Of a stretch of DNA of 45,235 nucleotides, positions 15,736 to 23,328 are shown one piece after another. Under the pieces are notes generated by a model. It did no database searches. It saw only the letters and a program-made list of their open reading frames with translations, and had not been told where the DNA came from. The stretch is from Chthonomonadales bacterium (lineage in GTDB: Bacteria; Armatimonadota; Chthonomonadetes; Chthonomonadales; CAJBBX01), in the NCBI GenBank assembly GCA_013360745.1, contig JABWBA010000022.1, forward strand, positions 1 through 45,235, in the 5' to 3' direction. The translations under genes and the position numbers were made by a program. Positions within the stretch are counted from its first letter, which is position 1, and each line of letters begins with the position of its first letter.

Positions 15736-16926
15736 TCACTGAGGGGCGTCGCGGCGATAGACAACGACCCCGTCCGCGATCGTGGCGATGACGTCCAGCG
15801 GTCCCTCCGACGGTACCCGAAACAGAGTCAGATCGGCATCGTACCCCTCCCGCACTGCCCCCTTGCGCTGTGCGGAGAGGAGATGAGCCGGGGTATGGGT
15901 GACCGTCTCGATTACCTCGGTCAGGCTCAAGTCGGTCCATCGCACGGCGTTGGCCATGCAGGCGTCGAGAAGCGCAGCCGCTCCTGCCAGGTACGGGGTT
16001 CCGGCGAGGACGATATGCCCGTCCGGCTTGACTTCGAACCGCCCTTCGGCGTATAGCCCCGGCGGCATCCCGCCGAGGGTGACCGCATCGCTGATTAGAA
16101 TCGTCCGCTCCGACCCTTTGGCCCGAACGAAGACCTTCGCCTCGGCCGGTTGGAGGTGATAGCCATCGATGATCATCGTCGCCGTGAGGCGGTCCTCGGC
16201 TAGCTGCTCCCATAGATAGCTGTCATGGCGGGGCAGGGCTGCATGGCAGCCGTTGCCGATGTGGGTCGAGAGTCGCGCGCCGGCAGCGACCGCATCCCGT
16301 ATGCATGCCGGCGAGGCGCCCGTATGACCGATCGCAGCGACAACGCCGCTGGCGGTGAGGCGCTCGATGAGGTCGATGGCGCCGGGCAGCTCCGGCGCCA
16401 GAGTGCAGATGCGGATGTGACCGATCGCGGCTTCCTGGAGCCGCTGGAACTCATCCCAGCAGGGCGGCCGAACGTGCTCGAGGGGATGCGCCCCGCGGGG
16501 GCCATCGTCCGGAGAGAGGAACGGGCCTTCGAGGTGGATGCCGGTTGCGGCTCGGCGGAACGGGCCGTCGGACGCCATGGCCACCGCGATGCGCCGCAGC
16601 GAATGCTCCATCGCCTCCGACGAGTCGGTGATCACCGTTGGGCAGAACAGGGCCACGCCGTGGCGTGCGAGGTCGAGCGTCAGTGCGTCGAGATCGGGCT
16701 GACGCGGGGATACGATCCCCCATGATCCGGCGTTGCAGTCGTTCCCGGCGTAGCCGTTGACCTGGATGTCGTGCCATCCGGCTGAGATCATCGTATCGGC
16801 GCCCCCGAGAGCGTCCGGAGCTAAGCCCGGCCGGATCGAGGCGATTCGGCCGCCCTGAATGTCGACGCTCATCGGCGCTGCCGATCCGCAGAGCGTTCCT
16901 GTAACGATCATCCGTGTTCCGTTCAT
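15736..16926 (-). CDS. nagA: NagA-like N-acetylglucosamine-6-phosphate deacetylase (amidohydrolase)
   Basis: The 396-residue protein is an amidohydrolase of the NagA branch, which deacetylates N-acetylamino-sugar phosphates. It shows ISAGWHDIQVNGYAGNDC (NagA-like start of the barrel), GIHLEGPFLS (metal Glu133), AIGHTGASP (His201), STHIGNGCHA (His222) and ILISDAVTLGGMPPG (catalytic Asp280). The ending MANAVRWTDLSLTEVIETVTHTPAHLL and GYDADLTLF are also standard. The loop after His222 (RHDSYLWEQLAEDR) looks unusual to me, so the substrate may not be GlcNAc-6-P. No nagB or sugar-kinase partner of the classic pathway is next to it. ATG 16926 lies 23 bp from the preceding gene. Confidence 0.82.
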   Translation of the reverse strand: MNGTRMIVTGTLCGSAAPMSVDIQGGRIASIRPGLAPDALGGADTMISAGWHDIQVNGYAGNDCNAGSWGIVSPRQPDLDALTLDLARHGVALFCPTVITDSSEAMEHSLRRIAVAMASDGPFRRAATGIHLEGPFLSPDDGPRGAHPLEHVRPPCWDEFQRLQEAAIGHIRICTLAPELPGAIDLIERLTASGVVAAIGHTGASPACIRDAVAAGARLSTHIGNGCHAALPRHDSYLWEQLAEDRLTATMIIDGYHLQPAEAKVFVRAKGSERTILISDAVTLGGMPPGLYAEGRFEVKPDGHIVLAGTPYLAGAAALLDACMANAVRWTDLSLTEVIETVTHTPAHLLSAQRKGAVREGYDADLTLFRVPSEGPLDVIATIADGVVVYRRDAPQ

Positions 16927-16949
16927 GCCGGGCCGTCCCCGGCCGTCCT

Positions 16950-18227
16950 TCAGAGGGATCCGCCCAGACCCGCCGGTATATCGACCGGTAAACGATGGGT
17001 TCCGTCCTCCGGCGCCAGCAGTCCGGCCAGACGAGGCAGCCATTCTGCATTGGCCGCAGGGGTGAACTGCGCCGCGTTGAGCTCGACTCCGTTGATGGTA
17101 GGCACGAAAGCCGCGAACAGCGCGGCGTGGATCGCCGAGAGGCCGGGATTGGTCAGATCCTGCAGGGCGACGCTCATCCCCCGTTCCGCAGCCCAGGCCG
17201 CGGACACCAGCGCGAAGCTGTGACCTTTGCATGTCTTCAGGGCGAAGCCGCTCCATCCCTGTTCTTCAGCAAGGGACAGGGCGTGGGTGTCCGTTAGCCC
17301 TTCATCCAGAAGTACGGGCTTCAGTGCGGCCACGGCGCGCCAATCGTGCGCCTCGGCGGTGATATCCCTGCCGGTCGGCTGTTCGATGTATTCCAGCGCG
17401 TTGTAGGCTGCCGAGTCCAACGCTCGTACGCGCTCCAGATACTCCACTGCCGCATCCGGTCCAGGCGTGGCGCCGTTGGAGTCGGCGGTCAGGCGGATGT
17501 GCGCCCCTCCGGCCATCGCTCGGACCGCGTCATGGACCTCCACGGTGCGCCGCGCGTCCGCCTCGGGGTCTCGACCGTGGATTTTCAGCTTGATCGCCCG
17601 GTAGCGTCGCCCCCGCACCCACGGCGCCACATCCCGCTCGAAGTCGTCCCTATCGCCGACGACGAGCCACGCGTCGAATGTCCGGATCGGCTCCTGTCGA
17701 AGGAGTCGGGCGATCGCTTCGCCCGCGTTACCCTTCGAGAAGAGGCCGTCCACCGAGGGCGCCTGAACCGGGTCCTCGTAGAAGTCCATCGCGCAGAGCC
17801 CGAGCGCTCGCCCGGCTGCGTCGTGAATCGCAGCGTCGAACGGGCTGGCGCACATGGCCCGTGCCAGAGCTGTCGGCGCGCCGCCATCGATCGGCAGACC
17901 CAGGACGGCTTCGTGCAGGCGCATGCCGAGCTCGAGGGGGTGAGCGGGGTCGCCGGTGCACTGCGGCAGCTGGCGCGCCAGATCGGTGCAGAGGCGGCGG
18001 AGGATACCGTCCCGCTCACGATGGCTGAGATTCGGATCGGGCCATGCCCAGAGGTCGCTCAGGTAGATGGACCCGACGCCCACCGCCTCACGGGCGCCGA
18101 GCCGGACTCGCACCGTAGCCCGCGCTTCGGTGATCTCCGTGATGGCGCCGGAGCTGATGACGAGCGGCTGCACGAAGGGCTGATGGAGGAACTCCACCGA
18201 CGCTTCGCGGACCTCAGCGACGATCAT
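16950..18227 (-). CDS. Enolase-superfamily dehydratase/epimerase (MR/MLE type)
   Basis: This 425-residue protein fits the mandelate racemase/muconate lactonizing branch of the enolase superfamily. The capping domain is followed by a barrel with IKLKIHGRD (K-x-K catalytic lysine region), LTADSNG (first metal Asp), EYIEQPTGRD (second metal Glu), LLDEGLTD (third acidic ligand) and FALKTCKGHS (second possible base). Such enzymes abstract a proton alpha to a carboxylate, for example sugar-acid dehydratases or dipeptide epimerases. The N-terminus QPLVISSGAITEITEARATVRV also fits. Its ATG overlaps the stop of the upstream oxidoreductase by 4 bp. It implies that a carboxylated intermediate occurs in the pathway. 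Confidence 0.8.
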   Translation of the reverse strand: MIVAEVREASVEFLHQPFVQPLVISSGAITEITEARATVRVRLGAREAVGVGSIYLSDLWAWPDPNLSHRERDGILRRLCTDLARQLPQCTGDPAHPLELGMRLHEAVLGLPIDGGAPTALARAMCASPFDAAIHDAAGRALGLCAMDFYEDPVQAPSVDGLFSKGNAGEAIARLLRQEPIRTFDAWLVVGDRDDFERDVAPWVRGRRYRAIKLKIHGRDPEADARRTVEVHDAVRAMAGGAHIRLTADSNGATPGPDAAVEYLERVRALDSAAYNALEYIEQPTGRDITAEAHDWRAVAALKPVLLDEGLTDTHALSLAEEQGWSGFALKTCKGHSFALVSAAWAAERGMSVALQDLTNPGLSAIHAALFAAFVPTINGVELNAAQFTPAANAEWLPRLAGLLAPEDGTHRLPVDIPAGLGGSL

Positions 18228-19153
18228 GACGGGGTCGGATAGCGCATGGCGCGGTACTGTCGGGCGAACGCGGCGCCGTCATAGCCGGCCTCATCCGAAT
18301 AGTCCAGCTCCGTAAGATCGACCCATCGATCGCCCTGAAGCCACGAGGTCCGAGCTGCGATTGCCCAACGTTCCGGCTCGAGCCAGGTCTCGACCGGAGT
18401 CGGCGGCTCATCCGTATTCCCCGCCAGATAGGGCAGGCACCGCTCCAACAGCGCCCGATAGAGAACCCCGGGATCGGCGACGAACTGCGCGGCTCCTTTC
18501 TCCGTCACCGCAGTCGCATAAAAGGGGACCCAGCCGTCCACGCTCCCAACGATGACGAGGCCGGTTCGGCCGTCCGACCATTCCACCTGAACGCGTCGCT
18601 GCGGATGTCCTCCAAGATGCCGCACGCGGGCGGCGCGGCCCTCCATCAACCCTGCAAGGTGCGCGTAGGCGTGGATTCCGTAGTTGAACTCGTCGACGCC
18701 GCAGCCGGCGATCACGGTGTGGGGCGTCCCCCGTTCGCTGGCGGGCGTATCGAGAAACGCTGTCGTTTCGCGACAGTAGCGGAGCGACGAGCCGCCGGCG
18801 ATCCTCGCTCCCGCATCCACCCAGCGCCGCAGCGTCCGCAGGTCCTCTGGATTCCCTGCAACGGGCTTGTCGATCAGAACCGACTTACCCGCCTCGACAA
18901 AGGGCTTTGCGTTCGCCACATGCGCGTCCCAATCGCATCCGTGAAGGATGACGCAATCGACATCGGCCACCATCGATTGCGGGTTGGGAAAGACGCGCGG
19001 CACGTCGTGCTGCTCCGCGAAATCCAGGGCGTACCCAACCGGGTGGACCGCACCGGCGTCACAGAGGGCGACCACGTCGTGGCCCAGTTCCCGTTCGATC
19101 GGGATCCAGTTCTGAGGGTGTGATGTGTCCAGATCGATGATGCCGATTTTCAT
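18224..19153 (-). CDS. Gfo/Idh/MocA-family NAD(P)-dependent oxidoreductase
   Basis: The 309-residue protein resembles Gfo/Idh/MocA dehydrogenases, which oxidise or reduce sugar or inositol hydroxyls. It shows the N-terminal strand MKIGIIDLDTSHPQNW, a distinct subgroup in which the classic GxGxxG loop is replaced by DLDTSHP. It also has CVILHGCDWDAH, KSVLIDKPVAGNPED (catalytic-site Lys in DKP) and a C-terminal alpha/beta domain. It is somewhat short for the family. Four-base ATGA overlaps join it to the deacetylase gene before it and the enolase-family gene after it, so the three products should be made in fixed ratio. Confidence 0.78.
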   Translation of the reverse strand: MKIGIIDLDTSHPQNWIPIERELGHDVVALCDAGAVHPVGYALDFAEQHDVPRVFPNPQSMVADVDCVILHGCDWDAHVANAKPFVEAGKSVLIDKPVAGNPEDLRTLRRWVDAGARIAGGSSLRYCRETTAFLDTPASERGTPHTVIAGCGVDEFNYGIHAYAHLAGLMEGRAARVRHLGGHPQRRVQVEWSDGRTGLVIVGSVDGWVPFYATAVTEKGAAQFVADPGVLYRALLERCLPYLAGNTDEPPTPVETWLEPERWAIAARTSWLQGDRWVDLTELDYSDEAGYDGAAFARQYRAMRYPTPS

Positions 19154-20178
19154 TGCGCCTTGCCTCCGGTGTTCCGTCGGCGGGGCCCCACGCGTACGAC
19201 CGTGCCGTCACGGACCGGCGCGGTGCAACGGAGCGTTCGGGGACGGACCAGCGACGGCACCTGCTCGACATCGTCGATACAGACCAGAGGCTCGGCGCAC
19301 CATGCAGCCCGGGTTGTGATGTCGAAGGTCAGATCGGTGCACATCCTGCCGTCGGGCAGTTCGGCCAGCCGAAGGCGATAGGCCTCTTCTTCAGATCCAT
19401 CCGGAGTCGGCAGCGGGTCAATGGAGCAGGCCCGACGCGTACGATGGTACTGGATCACCTCGTCCGGATTGGCGCACCAGACCTCGTCGCCTCCCTCCCC
19501 CAGCACGGTATCGAAGCGGAGGCGGAGCTGGGCCTCCGTACAGTCCTTGTGCGGGTGGACCGCTTCTTTGAGCGGGCAATGACAGTAGTCGATGATCCAG
19601 CCGGACCGTTCCTGAGCGTACCGGATATTTCGGAACGGGTCGTACTCGCTGAAGAACGGCTCGTAGTATTCCACGTGCAGGGCGGTGCGATTCAGCCAGA
19701 ACAGTTCCTCGGTCGGGCGGTTCAGGGCATCGGTGATGCTCATCGCGCCGAGGTAGCCGAACGATCGGGCCGCCTCCAGGATGTGGTCGGCCATGTTATA
19801 GTTGTTGCCCGGCGCACAGTAGAGGCATACGGGCGCCTGAATCGCGTCCTCCAGTGTCTTTTTCGCGTCGCCGAGCTCTCGACCGACATCGTCGGGCCCG
19901 ATCAACTCATGCGACCAGGAGTGATTCCCGACGCCCCATCCCCGAGCAATCAGATCCTGGAGCCCGGAGGGGCCCATGTGATGGAAACCGTTGTAGGACG
20001 ATTGTCCCAGCTGCCGCACAGCGCCGAGATGGCCTGCGACCGCTTCGACATGGCCCGGGATACCCAGTTCCTCGTGGTGCGGTATGGCGAAGCGGTGCAG
20101 TTCTTCGAGCGCCTCGTCGTAGGTGACGGAATAGACCCATCGCTTGCCGTATTTCCACGGGCATATGGTGAGGTTCAT
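19150..20178 (-). CDS. CE4/NodB-type polysaccharide deacetylase-like protein
   Basis: This 342-residue protein is related to NodB-type carbohydrate esterases. SVTYDEALEEL is the counterpart of the TFDD motif, with TYDE instead, and GNHSWSHEL is the H-S-x-x-H metal motif near residue 85. YCAPGNNYN corresponds to the R-x-P-Y/G motif, but with Ala in place of Arg. There is no signal peptide, so it is probably cytoplasmic and may act on a small N-acyl compound rather than a wall polymer. A C-terminal extension of about 120 residues has a beta-rich look and is not recognised. Both ends overlap the neighbouring genes by 4 bp. Confidence 0.75.
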   Translation of the reverse strand: MNLTICPWKYGKRWVYSVTYDEALEELHRFAIPHHEELGIPGHVEAVAGHLGAVRQLGQSSYNGFHHMGPSGLQDLIARGWGVGNHSWSHELIGPDDVGRELGDAKKTLEDAIQAPVCLYCAPGNNYNMADHILEAARSFGYLGAMSITDALNRPTEELFWLNRTALHVEYYEPFFSEYDPFRNIRYAQERSGWIIDYCHCPLKEAVHPHKDCTEAQLRLRFDTVLGEGGDEVWCANPDEVIQYHRTRRACSIDPLPTPDGSEEEAYRLRLAELPDGRMCTDLTFDITTRAAWCAEPLVCIDDVEQVPSLVRPRTLRCTAPVRDGTVVRVGPRRRNTGGKAQ

Positions 20179-21278
20179 GCACGATTCCTGTTCTTGCTAA
20201 AGTAGCCGGACCTCTCCAGCTCATCCAGAGCCCGGAGCGGCTCGAGAAGTCCGAAGGTGAAATAGGCGATCCGCTCATCCTCGGGGACTTTTGATCGCCC
20301 GATGGTGCGGCAATAGAGCCAACGCGCCCGCATGAAGAGCGGTAGGAGCGCACGTTCGTCGCCGACAGGGCGGCGTCTGGCGTAGGCCTCGAGGAACGCG
20401 TCGGAACGCTCCGTCGAAGGCAGCCAGGTGCGGGTGAGGAGCCGGATATCCGAGGAATCCACGTCGCCATCCCGGACTCCGGCGAAGAAGATAAGGCCGT
20501 CCGCGATATCGCGGAGTTGTGGCTGAACCGTCGCCCAATCGAGATCGTAGATGCCGCCGATCTGATCGCCGACGAAGGAGACGTTGGCGGGATGGTAGTC
20601 GCCGTGGATCACCTGACGGGGTACGGAATCGTACACGGAGTCGGGCAGTTCGCGGGCTATCCGATCGGTCTGAGCCATGAGGTAGGCGTGGTCTTCCGGG
20701 CTCATCGCCGCACGGAGATCCCCGTCCATATCCGCGAGGGAGGGGATCAGCTGCGCCGGGTCATCGTACCGGGGCCAGTCCTTGCCGGGAGGCGGTGTCC
20801 AGCCTTCGGTTGCCGCATGATATCGGCCCAGCGCGTCGCCGGCAGCGCGGATCTGCGCAAGGGATGTCCGGTCGTGTGGGCCGCCGTCACGATAGTCGTA
20901 GACCTCGTAGATATCGCCCCCCAGTTCGGTCCACCGCAGGCTGTCGAGCGAATGGAGCGCGAGCGGTGTGGGCAGCTTGTGGATCGCCAGGCGCTCCATA
21001 AGTGCGTGGTCAAAGGCCACGCAGGCGGGAGCTGAGTAGCGGGCATGGCGTCGGCGGAGTACGAAGTGTCCTCGTGCGGTGACGATCGAGACGTTGAGGT
21101 TGGCCGTGCCCCCGATCGGGCGCGGACCCTCCTGCAGATCCCCGAGATCGTATCGGGCGATGAGCTTGACGACAACCGCGAGATCGATCGGTCGCCGATC
21201 GGGAATCGTCGCCCCGGTAACTCCCGTCGGCAAGGCTCGGGCCGGGTTGGCGTCGGCGGATCCAGTCGTGTCGGACAC
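20175..21278 (-). CDS. APH-family small-molecule kinase (homoserine-kinase-II-like)
   Basis: The protein belongs to the aminoglycoside phosphotransferase/choline kinase/ThrB2 fold. It shows GGTANLNVSIVTARGHFVLRRR (nucleotide loop and ATP-binding region), VIHGDYHPANVSF (catalytic loop, Asp and Asn) and GGIYDLDWATV (Mg-binding Asp). I chose GTG 21278, nine bases after the stop of the upstream gene, giving 367 residues; an AGGAG lies further upstream. A longer frame from 21356 would overlap that gene by 70 bp and begins with an unlikely Arg-rich segment. Members phosphorylate hydroxyls on amino sugars, amino alcohols or sugars. A second relative occurs at 28490-29632 in the divergent operon. Confidence 0.75.
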   Translation of the reverse strand: MSDTTGSADANPARALPTGVTGATIPDRRPIDLAVVVKLIARYDLGDLQEGPRPIGGTANLNVSIVTARGHFVLRRRHARYSAPACVAFDHALMERLAIHKLPTPLALHSLDSLRWTELGGDIYEVYDYRDGGPHDRTSLAQIRAAGDALGRYHAATEGWTPPPGKDWPRYDDPAQLIPSLADMDGDLRAAMSPEDHAYLMAQTDRIARELPDSVYDSVPRQVIHGDYHPANVSFVGDQIGGIYDLDWATVQPQLRDIADGLIFFAGVRDGDVDSSDIRLLTRTWLPSTERSDAFLEAYARRRPVGDERALLPLFMRARWLYCRTIGRSKVPEDERIAYFTFGLLEPLRALDELERSGYFSKNRNRA

Positions 21279-21286
21279 GGCGCTGA

Positions 21287-22075
21287 TCAGGCTCCTGCAG
21301 CCCGTTCGCAGGCGGCGAGGAAATCGTTTACGGCGGCGGTGTAGCCGATCCAGCACTCGATATAGCGAAGGGCCACCTCGGTATGGGTGCGCTGCGCCAG
21401 CGTCTCGGGGAACTCAACGGCCAGCGTCGCTTCCCTCAGCAGCGCGCATCGATAGCCGCGATTGGCCATGGCGCGCATCGCTGCCGGGGAATCGAGGATG
21501 CAGAGGTTCGTGCAGAAGCCGGCGTAGATCAGCGTGTCGATCCCCTGTTCCCGCAGCCAAAAGTCGAGCTGATCCGTGGTGACGAACATGGGCTCGTCGC
21601 CCTCCGGGCGAACCGGTTCGGCGATATCCAGATCCTTCCATCCTTCCCAGTCGTTGTACCCTTCGCCGTGGACCCGATTGGCGCGGACCGACTGGTTGCT
21701 GGAGATCGGCGCCCATCCAAAGGGGGCGGCGGTGTTCGGCTCGTTCGGGACGGGCGGCTGACGGTCGAGGTATCGGTTGCCGATGAGCTCCGGCTGGACG
21801 TGGATGACCGGCATGCCGATCCGCCGTGCGGCGATAAGGCAGGGAGCGATGAGGTCCCGGATGATCGCCCACGCCGCCGCGTGGTTGGCCGGCGAGCCGA
21901 CGTCCACCCAGTAGTCCTCCGGCACAGGCGGCCCGCCCGGGCATCCGACATTCCAGCAGTGGAGCTCAACGAACGCGGTGCGGCGGATGTCGAGGTCCCA
22001 GGGTTCCTCGACGAGGCCCTCCGGATTGGACGTCGGAACCGCTCGGTAGTATCGGGCAGGGAGACGGAACGTCAC
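21287..22075 (-). CDS. Isochorismatase-like cysteine hydrolase with atypical active site
   Basis: This 262-residue protein has the isochorismatase-like fold. The clear signature is LIYAGFCTNLCILDSPAAMRAMANRGYRCALLREAT, split here as GFCTNLCILDSPAAM (nucleophilic Cys) and GYRCALLREAT. The strand that normally carries the catalytic Asp (V-x-D-x-Q) reads AFVELHCWNVGC, with Glu in its place. I also do not see the usual catalytic Lys in the expected position. A long insertion with many Pro, Asn and Trp residues lies between. Family members hydrolyse amides, ureas or enol ethers. GTG 22075 overlaps the preceding stop (GTGA). It may act on an amide or carbamoyl intermediate of the operon's pathway. 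Confidence 0.78.
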   Translation of the reverse strand: MTFRLPARYYRAVPTSNPEGLVEEPWDLDIRRTAFVELHCWNVGCPGGPPVPEDYWVDVGSPANHAAAWAIIRDLIAPCLIAARRIGMPVIHVQPELIGNRYLDRQPPVPNEPNTAAPFGWAPISSNQSVRANRVHGEGYNDWEGWKDLDIAEPVRPEGDEPMFVTTDQLDFWLREQGIDTLIYAGFCTNLCILDSPAAMRAMANRGYRCALLREATLAVEFPETLAQRTHTEVALRYIECWIGYTAAVNDFLAACERAAGA

Positions 22076-23325
22076 GACCGGCTCCGGTTCGCATCGGCGA
22101 CGACCTGGACGATCTCGGCGGCGATGGCGCAATGCTCATCGGTGTACTTTTCGCAGATCGTGGACCATCGTACCACTCGGGATACATATTCCCTCGCGGT
22201 CGGGCACATCACGCCCGTATAGCGGCGCTTTGTCGAAGCGGGGGGCGTCGAATAGGGGAAGCGCCCTGCCTCGGTCCATTCATCCAGAAACGGAAGGGCA
22301 TCGGGCATCAAGTAGTACGCCGCGGCGCCTGCGCCCGGGATGCCCGCTTCGGCGCACTGGCTGGCGAACTCCTCGGTGGTGCAGGTAAACGCGCCCGGCT
22401 CGAGGCTGAAGGCGAGCATCCAGCAGGAGTAGACCTCCTGAGCGTCGGGAATCGGCTCGGGGACGATGCCGGGAATGGCGGCCAGGCGGCGGCTGATGTC
22501 CCGCGCAACCAGGTCGCGCCGCGCGACGTTCTCGTCGACGATCTCGAGCTGGGCGAGGCAGATCGCGGCGGTGCACTGCGGCATTCGGTAGGCGTACCCA
22601 GCCTCGGTATGGAGCCGGCCAAAATGGGGCTTCTGCACGCCCGCGCGGCTCTGGCCGATGAACCGCATCCGCTCGGCAAGTTCGTCGTCATCGGTGACCA
22701 CGCACCCGCCGACATCGGCGCCCATCGTCTTTTCGGAGTCGAAGGAGAAACCAGCCGCCTTGCCCATGGTGCCGGCGTATCGGCCTTTATAGGTGCTGAA
22801 CACGGCCTGGCAGACGTCCTCAAACACGGGAATGCCGTGTTTCTTGCCCAGCGCCAGAATCGGATCCATGTCGCAGACGATGCCGGTCTTGTGTACGACA
22901 AGGATGGCCCGGGTCCGGTCCGTGATGCAAGGTTCGATGGTCTCGGCCGACAGGTTCATCGTGCCCGGAGCCGTATCGGCGAACACGGGAATGTAGTTCT
23001 CCCGGATCAATCCCTGGACCGTGCCGTAATCGGTGACGGGGCTGACGATGATCTCATCGCCCGCTTCTCCGCCGAGCGACGCCGCGAGCACCGCCAGGGC
23101 CGGCGTGCAACCGGGCGTGCCGATGCAGTGTCGAACGCCGAGCTTCTCGGCAAAGGCCCTCTCGAAGCGCCCCATCATGTCGACGGTCAGGCCCGTCTCT
23201 ACGATTTCCGCGAGGTACTCCATGGCACGCGGGCCAACGGTGCGGGGAAAGGAGTTGGGCAGTCGCCCGGTGAGATGCGCCCAGGCAGCAGCGCCGTACT
23301 TGACTCGTTCCATTTGTTGCGTCAC
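22072..23325 (-). CDS. DegT/DnrJ/EryC1-family PLP aminotransferase
   Basis: The 417-residue protein matches the DegT/DnrJ/EryC1/StrS family, usually sugar or cyclitol aminotransferases. It shows FERAFAEKLGVRHCIGTPGCTPAL (PLP phosphate region), EIIVSPVTDYGTV, ILVVHKTGIVCDMD, VFEDVCQAVFSTYKG (Asp contacting the PLP nitrogen) and FSFDSEKTMGADVGGCVVT (Schiff-base Lys in SEKT). The C-terminal domain carries the typical small-domain strands. The frame starts at GTG 23325, three bases after the previous gene's stop; ATG 23313 (MERVKYG) is equally possible. Its presence suggests that a keto-sugar or cyclitol is aminated or deaminated in the pathway. Confidence 0.85.
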   Translation of the reverse strand: MTQQMERVKYGAAAWAHLTGRLPNSFPRTVGPRAMEYLAEIVETGLTVDMMGRFERAFAEKLGVRHCIGTPGCTPALAVLAASLGGEAGDEIIVSPVTDYGTVQGLIRENYIPVFADTAPGTMNLSAETIEPCITDRTRAILVVHKTGIVCDMDPILALGKKHGIPVFEDVCQAVFSTYKGRYAGTMGKAAGFSFDSEKTMGADVGGCVVTDDDELAERMRFIGQSRAGVQKPHFGRLHTEAGYAYRMPQCTAAICLAQLEIVDENVARRDLVARDISRRLAAIPGIVPEPIPDAQEVYSCWMLAFSLEPGAFTCTTEEFASQCAEAGIPGAGAAAYYLMPDALPFLDEWTEAGRFPYSTPPASTKRRYTGVMCPTAREYVSRVVRWSTICEKYTDEHCAIAAEIVQVVADANRSRS

Positions 23326-23328
23326 TTT

